Source: Cohnella pontilimi | GTDB lineage: Bacteria; Bacillota; Bacilli; Paenibacillales; Paenibacillaceae | NCBI RefSeq assembly: GCF_005049045.1 | Contig: NZ_SUPK01000004.1 | Coordinates: 186,001 to 250,000, forward strand | DNA length: 64,000 nucleotides | Direction: 5' to 3' | Shown here: positions 34,501-43,595 of the stretch, in pieces | How the letters are laid out: each line of letters begins with the position of its first letter | Numbering within the stretch: position 1 is the first letter of the stretch | The notes under the pieces: model-generated | The model's input: only the letters and a program-made list of their open reading frames with translations | What the model was told of the DNA's origin: nothing | Database searches by the model: none | Made by a program: the position numbers and the translations under genes

Positions 34501-36199
34501 CGATGACACCGCTTAATCCGTTCACTTGGACGGGTGTTGACCGGTTGTTCGTGGTCCCGTCGCCAAGCTGACCGTTTTCGTTCGCCCCCCAGGCCCACAG
34601 CGTCCCGTCACCCTTCAGGGCAATCGTGTGGTTCCAGCGGCTTGCGATTGCGGTGACGCCGCTTAATCCGGATACTTGAACGGGTGCCGATCGATTCGTC
34701 GAAGTTCCGTCACCAAGCTGCCCTAATTCATTAATCCCCCAAGCCCACACCGTCCCGTCGCTTTTCAACGCGACGGTGTGGTTTCCACCGCCTGCAACGG
34801 AGACCGCACGTATACCCGGAACTTGGGCAAAAACCGGCCGATTCGTCGTGGTTCCATCTCCGAGCTGGCCGTAGGAATTGGCTCCTGCCGCCCAAACCGT
34901 TCCGTCGTTTGCCAGTGCGATCGAATGGTATCCCCCACCCGATAACAAGGTTATGGATGGTGAACTCAATGCCGGATCCCCGAACCCTTGAACTTGCACG
35001 GGAGTCGATCGATCCTCCGTTGTCCCGTCCATAAGCTGGCCGTAATAATTGTACCCCCAGTTCCAGACCGTCCCATCATTTTTCAAAGCGATCGCATGGT
35101 AGGCCCCGGCTGCAATTACGGTCGCACTACTGAAGCCCGAAACTTGAACCGGTACGGATTGATTCGTCAGGGTCCCGTCTCCAAGCTGGCCGAGGTTATT
35201 TTGTCCCCAGGTCCAGACGGTCCTATCGGTTTTCAGCGCAATCGAGAAGTTTTCTCCGCATTCAATTGCTGTTGCGCCGCTTAGTCCGGACACTTGCACC
35301 GGTGATAACCGATTCGTCGTTGTCCCGTCTCCAAGTTGACCGTGGCCGTTTTTCCCCCAGGCCCAGACCGTTCCGTCGTTTTTCAGCACGAGCGTGTGGT
35401 CACCTGAGCCTAAATCGAACGTTGATGATCCGTTACTCGCAACTGCTGTTACTCCGTTTAATCCGGAAACTTGAGCAGGAGTTGTTCGATTTGTGGTTGT
35501 CCCGTCTCCCAGTTGGCCGGTATTGTTGTCCCCCCAGGTCCAGACCGATCCATCGGTTTTCAGTGCTACCGAATGGGACCTCCCGCCGGCAATGGAAGTC
35601 ACATCGCTTAATCCGTAAGCTTGCACAGGTGTCGTTCGATCGATGGTCGTCCCGTCTCCAAGTTGGCCTTGCCGATTGTCACCCCATGTCCAGACTGTTC
35701 CGTCGTTTTTCAGTGCCATGGAGTGGGATGCCCCTGCGGCAATTGCTTTTACCCCGTTTAAACTGGACACTGGAACAGGAGACAAAATTCCTGTCGTTGT
35801 CCCGACTCCGAGTTGACCGTAATCATTGCTCCCCCAGGCCCAGACCGTTCCGTCGTTTTTGAGCGCAAGCGTGTGGGATCCACCGCCTGCAATGGCGACG
35901 ATTCCGCTTAATCCGGAAGCTTGAACGGGTGTGTACCTGACCCTGGTTGTCCCGTCTCCCAGTTCACCTTTTCCATTAGCCCCCCAAGTCCAGACGGTTC
36001 CGTCGCTCTTCAGGACTGCCGTATGCACTCTCCCTGCGGTAATCGAGGTAACCGACGCGGATGCGGCCAATAAGGGTTCAGCCGGTGTGCTCGGTTCTGA
36101 AGAAGCGAATAACAAAGTGGGTGAGAAAGTAGACAACAGCAATACGAGGACACACATCAAGCTAAGCTTTTTGGTATGTATTGCGTACCAGCCGTTCAT
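31502..36199 (-). CDS. Giant secreted RCC1 beta-propeller protein with Big_2, cohesin and dockerin-like modules
   Basis: 1565 residues. A signal peptide (MCVLVLLLSTFSPTLLFAS) is followed by 21 RCC1 repeats with the core VWTWGxNxxGQLGDGTT. They fall as 7 (about residues 45-400), a linker (DPALSSPSITLLSGGG), 7 (about 420-765), a Big_2 Ig-like domain (about 770-855, SYTLSKGNTHQTIVTGHYSD), and 7 (about 870-1210): three complete seven-bladed propellers. A cohesin-like module (about 1217-1370) related to that of the neighbour follows, and the C-terminus has two dockerin-like segments (IGSNGIIDNVDFSAWLKIF and DFTRNGIVNNEDFSLWTAAY). GGAGGAG precedes the ATG. Ligand unknown. Confidence 0.85.
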   Translation of the reverse strand: MNGWYAIHTKKLSLMCVLVLLLSTFSPTLLFASSEPSTPAEPLLAASASVTSITAGRVHTAVLKSDGTVWTWGANGKGELGDGTTRVRYTPVQASGLSGIVAIAGGGSHTLALKNDGTVWAWGSNDYGQLGVGTTTGILSPVPVSSLNGVKAIAAGASHSMALKNDGTVWTWGDNRQGQLGDGTTIDRTTPVQAYGLSDVTSIAGGRSHSVALKTDGSVWTWGDNNTGQLGDGTTTNRTTPAQVSGLNGVTAVASNGSSTFDLGSGDHTLVLKNDGTVWAWGKNGHGQLGDGTTTNRLSPVQVSGLSGATAIECGENFSIALKTDRTVWTWGQNNLGQLGDGTLTNQSVPVQVSGFSSATVIAAGAYHAIALKNDGTVWNWGYNYYGQLMDGTTEDRSTPVQVQGFGDPALSSPSITLLSGGGYHSIALANDGTVWAAGANSYGQLGDGTTTNRPVFAQVPGIRAVSVAGGGNHTVALKSDGTVWAWGINELGQLGDGTSTNRSAPVQVSGLSGVTAIASRWNHTIALKGDGTLWAWGANENGQLGDGTTNNRSTPVQVNGLSGVIAISAGLSYSVAVKNDGTVWAWGLNAAGQLGDGSTTNRLSPVQLSGLTGITAISSGEGHSIARKNDGTVWTWGANGYGQLGDGTTTNRTAPIEMTDLRGINAVATGGLHTIAIRNDGTVWAWGNNQLGQLGDGSTTDRRTPVQVSGLNGISAVAGGWLHTLALKNDGKVWSWGRNFESQLGDGTTTHRSAPVQVQWSAAPMPSLTGITLDSASYTLSKGNTHQTIVTGHYSDNTTQTVTNQASYQSSNSDIASVNASGLVSGSKAGQTTITVTYLGHTATASVTVTDTPASAPISSITGGIGHTAALKSDGTVWTWGLNKFGQLGDGTNTDRRLPVQVSGLSGVTAIASGAEYMVALKNDGMVWVWGNNESGQLGDGTTTSRTRPVQVSGLSGVIAIAAGDSYTVALKSDGTVWTWGSNSYGQLGDGTRTDRFNQEDKYTPVQVYGLTGVTAIAAGSAHTIALKDDETVWTWGYNEFGQLGDGTTTYKTIPAKVVNLSGVTSIAGGAIHTVVRRADGSIWTWGAGGSGQLGNGTTSNSSIPVQVPEINGASSVAGGWLHTVVRKNDGTVWAWGANGAGQLGDGTTTSRTNPVQVAGLSGVLAVAAGSYHTIALKSDGTVWTWGDNEFAQLGDGTWTDRSTPVQVLFPSDSPVRAAVLTTDQPAYNRGDDVTLYVRLRGFANTDKINSATFKLDYDTAAFELAVGNPETDIVDGSIPAHVKSEPTAGTLAYLVADPSNDYPVVNDSVVFSVRFKVKPNAPLGTSTFTLKGTNADLSINMLDSSFKVYQVPSVSSAVTITSGAKITAFVSLYLGDESSNLNSLLLGKVVPGEIDKAFENLTITVKSSSTDTGVTYQGRSYWVPQASGHLAAVDSNNRVTGRLNISAITPLNNAIVEISGFGYLVHPVTGVNLIADQANALGTSVDKPIVLLPGDVGRIDNGVFAIGSNGIIDNVDFSAWLKIFQDIQSGTASAYNQALMDFTRNGIVNNEDFSLWTAAYRKH

Positions 36200-36224
36200 C
36201 GAACTCCTCCTTCAATCCACGCAT

Positions 36225-36239
36225 GATACATATTGTATC
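36225..36239. promoter_or_regulatory. Perfect palindrome before the RCC1 gene
   Basis: GATACATATTGTATC is a perfect 15-base palindrome (GATACA-N3-TGTATC) 26 bases before the start codon of the RCC1 gene. It could be an operator or overlap a -10 region (TACAAT on the minus strand). Confidence 0.4.
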
Positions 36240-36281
36240 AAATTTAGGTTATTAAAAAAATGCAAGTTATCCTTTAATTGT

Positions 36282-36310
36282 AAAAAAACACTTCCTAAGC
36301 GGAAGTGTTC
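36282..36310 (-). terminator. Intrinsic terminator of the MurNAc salvage operon
   Basis: On the minus strand GAACACTTCC pairs with GGAAGTGTTT across a 5-base loop, followed by TTTTT. It follows glcF-like by about 50 bases. Confidence 0.85.
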
Positions 36311-36358
36311 AGAGGGAAACGATCATAGACTTCGACAATACATGATCGTGGTTGGCTT

Positions 36359-37718
<1,360 letters not shown>

Positions 37719-37726
<8 letters not shown>

Positions 37727-39134
37727 GCTGCAAAACCACCCTTTTCCTCGTTTCTTTAGCGAACACCTTCCCGGGATTCAGCAAATGGTGCGGGTCGAAC
37801 GCGGTCTTGATCCCTTTCATGACGGCCATGCCCGCCTCCCCGACTTTCCATTCCAGGTAAGGCGCCTTCACGACGCCCACCCCATGCTCTCCCGTGATCG
37901 TGCCGCCCAGTTCGATCGCGGCCTCGAATATTTCCTCGAAGGCCAGTTCGACACGGTGGATCTCTTCCTTGTCCCGGGCGTCCGTGGTCGCCGTAGGATG
38001 CAGATTGCCGTCTCCGGCGTGCCCGAAAGTCGCGATCGTGACGCCGTGCTTGCGTGCGATCTCGTTGATCCGCAGCACCATGTCGGCGATTTTCGACCGG
38101 GGAACCGTCGCGTCTTCGAGAATCGTCGTCGGACGCAGCCGGGCCAGCGCCGTGAAGGCGCTGCGCCGCGCGGTCAGCAGCCTCTCCGCCTCCTCACGGC
38201 TGGCCGCGACCTCAATCCGGTCGGCCCGCTCCTTCATACAAATCTCTGTGATCCGCGCGATATCGCGCTCCACCGCTTCAGGATCGCCGTCCTGCTCGAT
38301 GATGAGAATCGCGGCCATGTCCTCCGGCAGCCCCAGCTTGGCGAAATCGCTCACGACCCGGATCGTCGGGTTGTCGAGAATTTCCAGCGTCGCCGGGATA
38401 ATCCGGCCTTCGATGATGGACGACACCGTCCGTGCCGCTCCATAAATATCCTTGTACATCGCGAGCATCGTTTTCTTCGTTTTCGGCGGAGGAATCAACT
38501 TGAGCGTGGCTTCCGTCACGATCGCGAGCGTTCCCTCCGATCCGACCAGCAGCTTGGTGAGGTCGTAACCCGCCACATCCTTCATCAGCTTGCCGCCGGT
38601 GCGGAGGATGCGGCCATCCGCCAGCACCGCCTCCAAGCCGATGACGTAATCCTTGGTCGTTCCGTACTTGAGTCCCCTGAGACCGCCCGAGCATTCCGCG
38701 ATGTTGCCTCCGATCGTGGAGATGCGCATGCTGCTGGGGTCGGGAGGGTAGAACAAACCGAGCGATTCGACATGGGCGATAAACTCCGCCGTGATGATAC
38801 CGGGCTGGACGGTGGCCGTCAGATTCTCCAGGTCGACCTCGAGAATGCGGTTCATGCGGTGCATGACCATGACGACACCTCCCAAGGCAGGAACGGTTCC
38901 GCCGCACAAATTAGTGCCCGAGCCCCGCGTCACGAGGGGGATCCGGTATTCCGAGAGCACCTTCATGATCGCGGAAACCTCTTCCGTGGAAGCAGGGTAA
39001 ATCACTCCGTCCGGAAGCGACTGCAGCATAGGCGTGCCGTCATAGGAGTGCGCCACCAGCGCTTCCTTATCGTCCCGGAAGTTTCTTTCACCGACGATTG
39101 CCCGCAGCCGGGCTGCCGCATCGGGATTTAACAT
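37719..39134 (-). CDS. glcD: GlcD-type FAD-linked 2-hydroxyacid dehydrogenase (D-lactate/glycolate)
   Basis: FAD-binding oxidase of the vanillyl-alcohol-oxidase fold, 471 residues. The FAD-binding region has VTRGSGTNLCGGTVPALGGV, PGIITAEFIAHVESLGLFYP, PSSMRISTIGGNIAECSGGL and KDVAGYDLTKLLVGSEGTLA; the C-terminal domain ends with GHAGDGNLHPTATTDARDKE and TGEHGVGVVKAPYLEWKVG, including the catalytic His. It would transfer electrons via GlcF to the quinone pool, giving pyruvate from D-lactate or glyoxylate from glycolate. Starts seven bases inside the kinase gene. Confidence 0.88.
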
Positions 39135-40072
39135 GGTGAATTCTCCCCCTCTCGCGCGTCCTGCCGGCGGAGCGCCATCAGCGCCGCGCCGAACGACGCG
39201 TCCCGCTTGGCGGAAATCACGCGCAGCTCCGGTAGGACGCGGCCCAGCTTCTCTTCGAAGGCAGACCGGACGTAGACATTTTTCAGCAGCACGCTGCCGA
39301 TCGGCGCAAGCTCACCCCGCTGCAGGGAAAGCTTTGCCGCCACCGGGACGACGAGTTCAACCAGAGCCGCGGCGCTTCGATCCGCGATGGCCAAAGCCGC
39401 TTCGTCGCCCAGCCCGCACGCCTCCGACAGAATCGGTGCGAGCGCCGCGACATCCTTCTTGCTCCGGCTGCGGTCGTATACGAACGCGATGACGTCGCCG
39501 ACCGTCTTCGTGCCCAGCCGTTCGTGCACCATCGCGCTGATCGGCGTGGCAGGCGCCCGCCCGTCAAACGCTTTCACCAAGGCCGTGAGCAGCTCCCGAC
39601 CGATGCTATAGCCGCTGCCCTCGTCATCGATGAGGTGGCCGAAACCTCCGGTGCGGTGGGTATGCCCGGCTTCGTTCCTGCCGTAGCAAATGGTGCCGGT
39701 TCCCGCGATCAGGATGATGCCCGGTCCGCCCTCATGCGCGCCGTAATGCGCCGCCTCCTGATCGCCCATAATGACCAGACCGCCGCGGTGACCGCAATGC
39801 CGGACCGCATTTTCAATCCGGGCGGTCACCGCCGGATTGCTGACGCCCGCTGCGCCAACGGCAACCTGCGCGCAGTTGTCCAGGCCGCCGCACGCTTCGG
39901 CAATCCCGTTGAAGATATCCCGGAATGTCCGGAGCACCGCCGCTTCGTCCGCTCCGTTAAAGTTCAGAGCGCCGGAACCGAACGTGCTAACCGTGCCGCC
40001 GTTCTCGTCCAGCACCGTCACGGCGGTTTTCGTTCCCCCGCCGTCCAAACCGGCAACGTATTTCATGCGCAT
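39128..40072 (-). CDS. BadF/BadG/N-acetylglucosamine-kinase family sugar kinase (MurNAc/GlcNAc kinase candidate)
   Basis: ASKHA-fold ATP-dependent kinase, 314 residues. The N-terminal phosphate motif is AGLDGGGTKTAVTVLDENGG; the adenosine side shows GPGIILIAGTGTICYGRNEAG and the GGFGHLIDDEGSGYSIGREL region typical of NagK/MurK. Since the ABC importer does not phosphorylate its cargo, a kinase is needed to make MurNAc-6-P for MurQ or GlcNAc-6-P after NagZ. Family members of this type in Clostridium (MurK) act on both sugars. AAGGA precedes the ATG. Confidence 0.83.
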   Translation of the reverse strand: MRMKYVAGLDGGGTKTAVTVLDENGGTVSTFGSGALNFNGADEAAVLRTFRDIFNGIAEACGGLDNCAQVAVGAAGVSNPAVTARIENAVRHCGHRGGLVIMGDQEAAHYGAHEGGPGIILIAGTGTICYGRNEAGHTHRTGGFGHLIDDEGSGYSIGRELLTALVKAFDGRAPATPISAMVHERLGTKTVGDVIAFVYDRSRSKKDVAALAPILSEACGLGDEAALAIADRSAAALVELVVPVAAKLSLQRGELAPIGSVLLKNVYVRSAFEEKLGRVLPELRVISAKRDASFGAALMALRRQDAREGENSPC

Positions 40073-40081
40073 TTCACGTCC

Positions 40082-41641
40082 TTAATCTTTCCAGGCGACC
40101 GGTATCCGGCCGGTCGGCGACGAGGCGCCGCCCAAGATGCCGATAACGGAATTGATCGCCAGAGAAGTGTATTCGAAAGCGGCCAAGCCGCAAATGTCCC
40201 CTTCCAACATCCCCAAATCGTAGGGCTTGCCCATCGCGACGGCGGTGACCCGATGACCGCCCGCAGTCAGCCGGTTCACCAGCTCCAATTGTCCGGGATT
40301 GTCCATGCCGTTAAGCAAACCGACAATGACATGGCGATACCCATTCGCTTGCTCCATGACGCGCCCGATTTCCTCGGCGTCCGGATTCATCGCCGTCATG
40401 ACGTGCGGTATACCGAACGCCTCTGTCATTGCCGCCGGCAGCAGCAGCCGCGCGTTCACCTCGCTCGAGGCTTGATCCGTACGGTAGGGGTAACAGCCGA
40501 CCGCAATCGTGTCCCCGGCCCCACGCACCACCGTTTCCAGGTTTCCCCGCAGCAGGCAGATGCTGTCCCGGCTAATCGCATTAATCGCAATCCTGTGCGT
40601 TTCGCAACCCACAACCGAGAGATCGCCGGCCGGCAGGCTGCCGTATTTTCCCTTGTACTTCAGCACCTTCTCAACGGCATCGTCCACCGTTTCCAAGGAC
40701 AGTTCGCCGGATGCGACGGCCTGTTCAATCCGCTCCACCGCCTCTTTGACGAGCGACGGCGTGTGGCTGATAAAGACGAGATGAACCCCCGCTTTCAACG
40801 CCCCGAGCGCTCCCTCGGCGGTACCATAGTACTGGCGGATCGCGTCCATTTCAAGGCAATCGGATATGACCAGACCGTCAAAGCCCAGTTCTTTCTTCAG
40901 CACGTCCGTGATAATGGTTCTGGACATGGTGGCAGGCACCCGCTCCTTCTCGATGGAAGGAAATAGGATATGCGTCGTCATGACGCTCTCCGCACCGGCT
41001 TCGATGGCGCTTCGGAACGGGATGAGCTCCAGCTTGTGCAAGTCCTCCAGCGACTTCTCGATCACCGGCAGCCCCAGGTGGGAATCGACCGCGGTATCGC
41101 CATGCCCGGGAAAATGTTTGAGACACGGCAGCACGCCTCCGTCCATCAGGCCTTTCATCATCGGCAGTCCGAATTTCTGCACGGTTTCCGCCGTATCTCC
41201 GTACGACCGCACGTTGATGACCGGATTGCGCTTGTTGTTGTTAATATCCAGCACGGGCGCCAGGTTGAAATTAATGCCGAGAGTCTGCAGCTCCCGAGCC
41301 GTGATGCGCCCGGCTGCATAGGCGTTCTCGGGCTCGCCCGTGGCGGCGACCGCCATCGCGCCCGGCACGTTCGCGGCGTCGGCGGACAACCGCGTCACCC
41401 GTCCCCCTTCCTGATCGATGGAAATGAAAGGCGGCAGCCCCGTCTTTCCCGTAATCAGGCGCTGCAGCTCGCCGCATACCGACTTTAGCTGCTCTTTATG
41501 GATCACATTGCGGGTGAACAAAATGATGTTGCCGATTTTGTACTCGGATACGAGGTCCTTCAACTCATCCGTAATGTCCGGTCCCTGAAATCCGGTGACG
41601 ACCAGCTGGCCGATTTTCTCTCGCAGCGTCAGGTTTTTCAT
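40082..41641 (-). CDS. nagZ: Beta-N-acetylglucosaminidase, GH3 (cytoplasmic form)
   Basis: Cleaves terminal GlcNAc from GlcNAc-MurNAc fragments. Of 519 residues, the N-terminal barrel carries the NagZ signature KHFPGHGDTAVDSHLGLPVI (the His-Asp dyad used for proton donation, about residue 175) and the nucleophile Asp in VISDCLEMDA (about 258). A second alpha/beta domain (about 350-519) is present as in B. subtilis NagZ. Unlike that secreted enzyme, the protein starts directly with MKNLTLREKIGQLVVTGFQG and has no signal peptide, so it should act in the cytoplasm on imported material. Confidence 0.9.
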   Translation of the reverse strand: MKNLTLREKIGQLVVTGFQGPDITDELKDLVSEYKIGNIILFTRNVIHKEQLKSVCGELQRLITGKTGLPPFISIDQEGGRVTRLSADAANVPGAMAVAATGEPENAYAAGRITARELQTLGINFNLAPVLDINNNKRNPVINVRSYGDTAETVQKFGLPMMKGLMDGGVLPCLKHFPGHGDTAVDSHLGLPVIEKSLEDLHKLELIPFRSAIEAGAESVMTTHILFPSIEKERVPATMSRTIITDVLKKELGFDGLVISDCLEMDAIRQYYGTAEGALGALKAGVHLVFISHTPSLVKEAVERIEQAVASGELSLETVDDAVEKVLKYKGKYGSLPAGDLSVVGCETHRIAINAISRDSICLLRGNLETVVRGAGDTIAVGCYPYRTDQASSEVNARLLLPAAMTEAFGIPHVMTAMNPDAEEIGRVMEQANGYRHVIVGLLNGMDNPGQLELVNRLTAGGHRVTAVAMGKPYDLGMLEGDICGLAAFEYTSLAINSVIGILGGASSPTGRIPVAWKD

Positions 41642-41653
41642 ACGATCTCCCCG

Positions 41654-42796
41654 TTAATAAAGATGGAACTGCCGCTTGAGCGCGGCGAACGCCGCGCTTT
41701 CATCTCGGAACCGCTCGAACATCGCGGGCAAATCCGCCGCGTTCGCGTTCCGGTACGTGTCTTCCCCGCCCAAGAGGTCGATAAAAGGACGCCCTCCCTC
41801 CCGATACGGCGGCAGGAACTCGAATTCCCCGAACATTTCCTTGATGGCAAAAAGAAGCGTGACACCCGTTTCCAGCGGCCGAATGGCGCGGGGGTCCGTC
41901 ACGTACAACTGTACGCCTCCGCACAACACCCCTTGGTGCTTGGAGGTCGTCGGCTTGAAATAAACCGGGCGGAATCGCACCCCCGGAAGCCCTTTGCCGT
42001 TCATCACGTCCGCCAGCCGCTCCGCCTGAATGTAAGGAGCGCCGATCATTTCGAACGGGAACGTCGTGCCCCGTCCTTCGGAGACGTTCGTTCCTTCGAA
42101 CAGACAAGTGCCTGGATAGAGCAGCGCCGTCTCGAACCGGGGGATGCCCATCGAAGGATGCACCCAGGTGCGGCCGGTTTCGGGAAACAGCATCCGCCGC
42201 TCCCATCCATCGCACCTGACGATGTGCAGCTCGGCGTTCCAGTTCATTTGCGCGTTGGCCATCGCCGCCACCTCGCCGGCCGTGAGACCATACCGGACGG
42301 CAAGCGGGTAGTTGCCTACGAAGGATTCGTAGCCGGGCTTGAGCACATTCCCTTCCACGGTGAGGCCGTCCAACGGATTCACCCGGTCCAGCACGACGAA
42401 CGGCTTGCCGGCTTTCCCGCAATCTTCCAGCGCGTAGAGCATCGTATATATAAATGTATAATAGCGGACGCCCACGTCCTGAATGTCGTACACGACCAGA
42501 TCAACCCGATCCAGCATCTCCGAGGTCAGCCGTTTGGAGTCTTTACGGTACAAGCTGTACACCGGGACCCCCGTAAACGGATCCTCGTACGCATCGACGA
42601 GGGCGCCGGCTTCCTGGTCCCCCCTGACGCCGTGCTCGGGCGAGAACAGGGCCGCCAGCTCGAACCGCTCGTGCAAAATCTGAATCGTGGAAACGAAGTC
42701 CGACGTCAATCCGGTAGGCGCGGTAATGAGTCCGAGACGTTGGCCGCGGAGCAATTCGGAATAGGCGTCGAGATTATCGACTCCGTTGAGGATCAT
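41654..42796 (-). CDS. namZ: Exo-beta-N-acetylmuramidase NamZ (DUF1343, GH171)
   Basis: Releases MurNAc from the non-reducing end of peptidoglycan fragments. The 380-residue protein is a complete DUF1343 module: LRGQRLGLITAPTGLTSDF, LFSPEHGVRGDQEAGALVDA with the conserved EHG, VDLVVYDIQDVGVRYYTFIY, VLDRVNPLDG and WVHPSMGIPRFETALLYPGT. In B. subtilis NamZ is exported, but here no signal peptide is present. AAGGAGGAGGAG precedes the ATG. Located between the PIG-L and nagZ genes, after an intra-operon hairpin. NamZ and NagZ together would degrade alternating chains to monomers. Confidence 0.9.
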   Translation of the reverse strand: MILNGVDNLDAYSELLRGQRLGLITAPTGLTSDFVSTIQILHERFELAALFSPEHGVRGDQEAGALVDAYEDPFTGVPVYSLYRKDSKRLTSEMLDRVDLVVYDIQDVGVRYYTFIYTMLYALEDCGKAGKPFVVLDRVNPLDGLTVEGNVLKPGYESFVGNYPLAVRYGLTAGEVAAMANAQMNWNAELHIVRCDGWERRMLFPETGRTWVHPSMGIPRFETALLYPGTCLFEGTNVSEGRGTTFPFEMIGAPYIQAERLADVMNGKGLPGVRFRPVYFKPTTSKHQGVLCGGVQLYVTDPRAIRPLETGVTLLFAIKEMFGEFEFLPPYREGGRPFIDLLGGEDTYRNANAADLPAMFERFRDESAAFAALKRQFHLY

Positions 42797-42825
42797 GGCT
42801 CTCCTCCTCCTTAAATGCGATGAAG

Positions 42826-42872
42826 AAAAAGGGCTGCCCGCCGTCGGAATGATTCCGCTGGTCGGGACAGCC
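42826..42872 (-). terminator. Intra-operon terminator or attenuator before namZ
   Basis: On the minus strand a long imperfect stem (GGCTGTCCCG...CGGAAT with ATTCCG...CGGGCAGCC) is followed directly by CTTTTT. It lies in the 91-base gap between the PIG-L and namZ genes. Confidence 0.65.
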
Positions 42873-42887
42873 TCCGGGATGCCGCGA

Positions 42888-43595
42888 TTAGAGCTCGGAT
42901 TGGCGGAGGCGCATCGTCTCTTCCGGAATCATGAACGTCTCCGCGTACAGCTTCCGGGCCTCGATGCCGCGCACCCGCGCGAGATGCTTGTAATATTCCA
43001 GATAAGGGAACGACTTGCTTCCGGTGACGAACCAATGGGTAGACAGCGCCTTGACCCACAGATCGAAAGCTTCCTGAGAGAAATCGACATAGACGTAGGG
43101 TCGATAGTCGACGGCATCCTCCCAATTCTCCGCGTAATAGAGCTTGGAGGCGAAATGGGCAGGAAGCTCTCTCTCAAAAGATGCGAGACCGGCGAAAAAA
43201 CGGGCGTCGTTCACGATCCGGTGAGTGGTGATATGGTCTTTATGCATGCTGTTCTTCCAATGGGTGATGAGCACATCGGCTTTCACCAGGCGGATCACGT
43301 CGGCTACGCGGAAGCGGACCGCCTCATCGTCGGGCAGCTGGCCGTCCGCATTGTCGTCGAACACGATCGCTTCCCCTCCGAGCATCTCGGCAAAGGTATG
43401 CGCCTCGCGGATTTTCTGCGCCTTGTACTCGCCCATATCCTGACCGGCCGGCACGCCGCGCTCGCCGGGCGTCAGCGCCAGCGTCACGATGCGGTCGCCC
43501 TTCAGGTAATGGCTCGCCAGCACGCCGCCGGCCGTCAGTTCCGCGTCTCCCACATGGCCGCCGATGGCCAGAATCGTCAACTTTTTCTCGCTCAT
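42888..43595 (-). CDS. PIG-L/LmbE-family deacetylase-like protein with altered active-site motif
   Basis: Zinc-dependent N-deacetylase fold, 235 residues, related to GlcNAc deacetylases such as BshB and MshB. The N-terminal strand ends AIGGHVGDAELTAGG, where typical enzymes have HPDD; thus His and the second Asp (zinc ligands) remain but the first Asp, the usual catalytic base, is Gly. The third zinc ligand region HWKNSMHKDHITTH is intact. In an amino-sugar operon a substrate such as GlcNAc or MurNAc is plausible; loss of the base may mean altered chemistry. ATGA overlap with the upstream gene. Confidence 0.82.
   Translation of the reverse strand: MSEKKLTILAIGGHVGDAELTAGGVLASHYLKGDRIVTLALTPGERGVPAGQDMGEYKAQKIREAHTFAEMLGGEAIVFDDNADGQLPDDEAVRFRVADVIRLVKADVLITHWKNSMHKDHITTHRIVNDARFFAGLASFERELPAHFASKLYYAENWEDAVDYRPYVYVDFSQEAFDLWVKALSTHWFVTGSKSFPYLEYYKHLARVRGIEARKLYAETFMIPEETMRLRQSEL

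Noticed and set aside
31900..36100. Regularly repeated DNA of about 150 bases, looking like a satellite or CRISPR-like array
   Set aside because: The period equals one RCC1 repeat of about 50 codons in a single open frame; units vary at third positions as expected for coding repeats.
39524..42814. Long + strand frames opposite the kinase, nagZ and namZ
   Set aside because: Same reason: the minus-strand genes have full catalytic motifs and ribosome sites, the antisense frames have neither.
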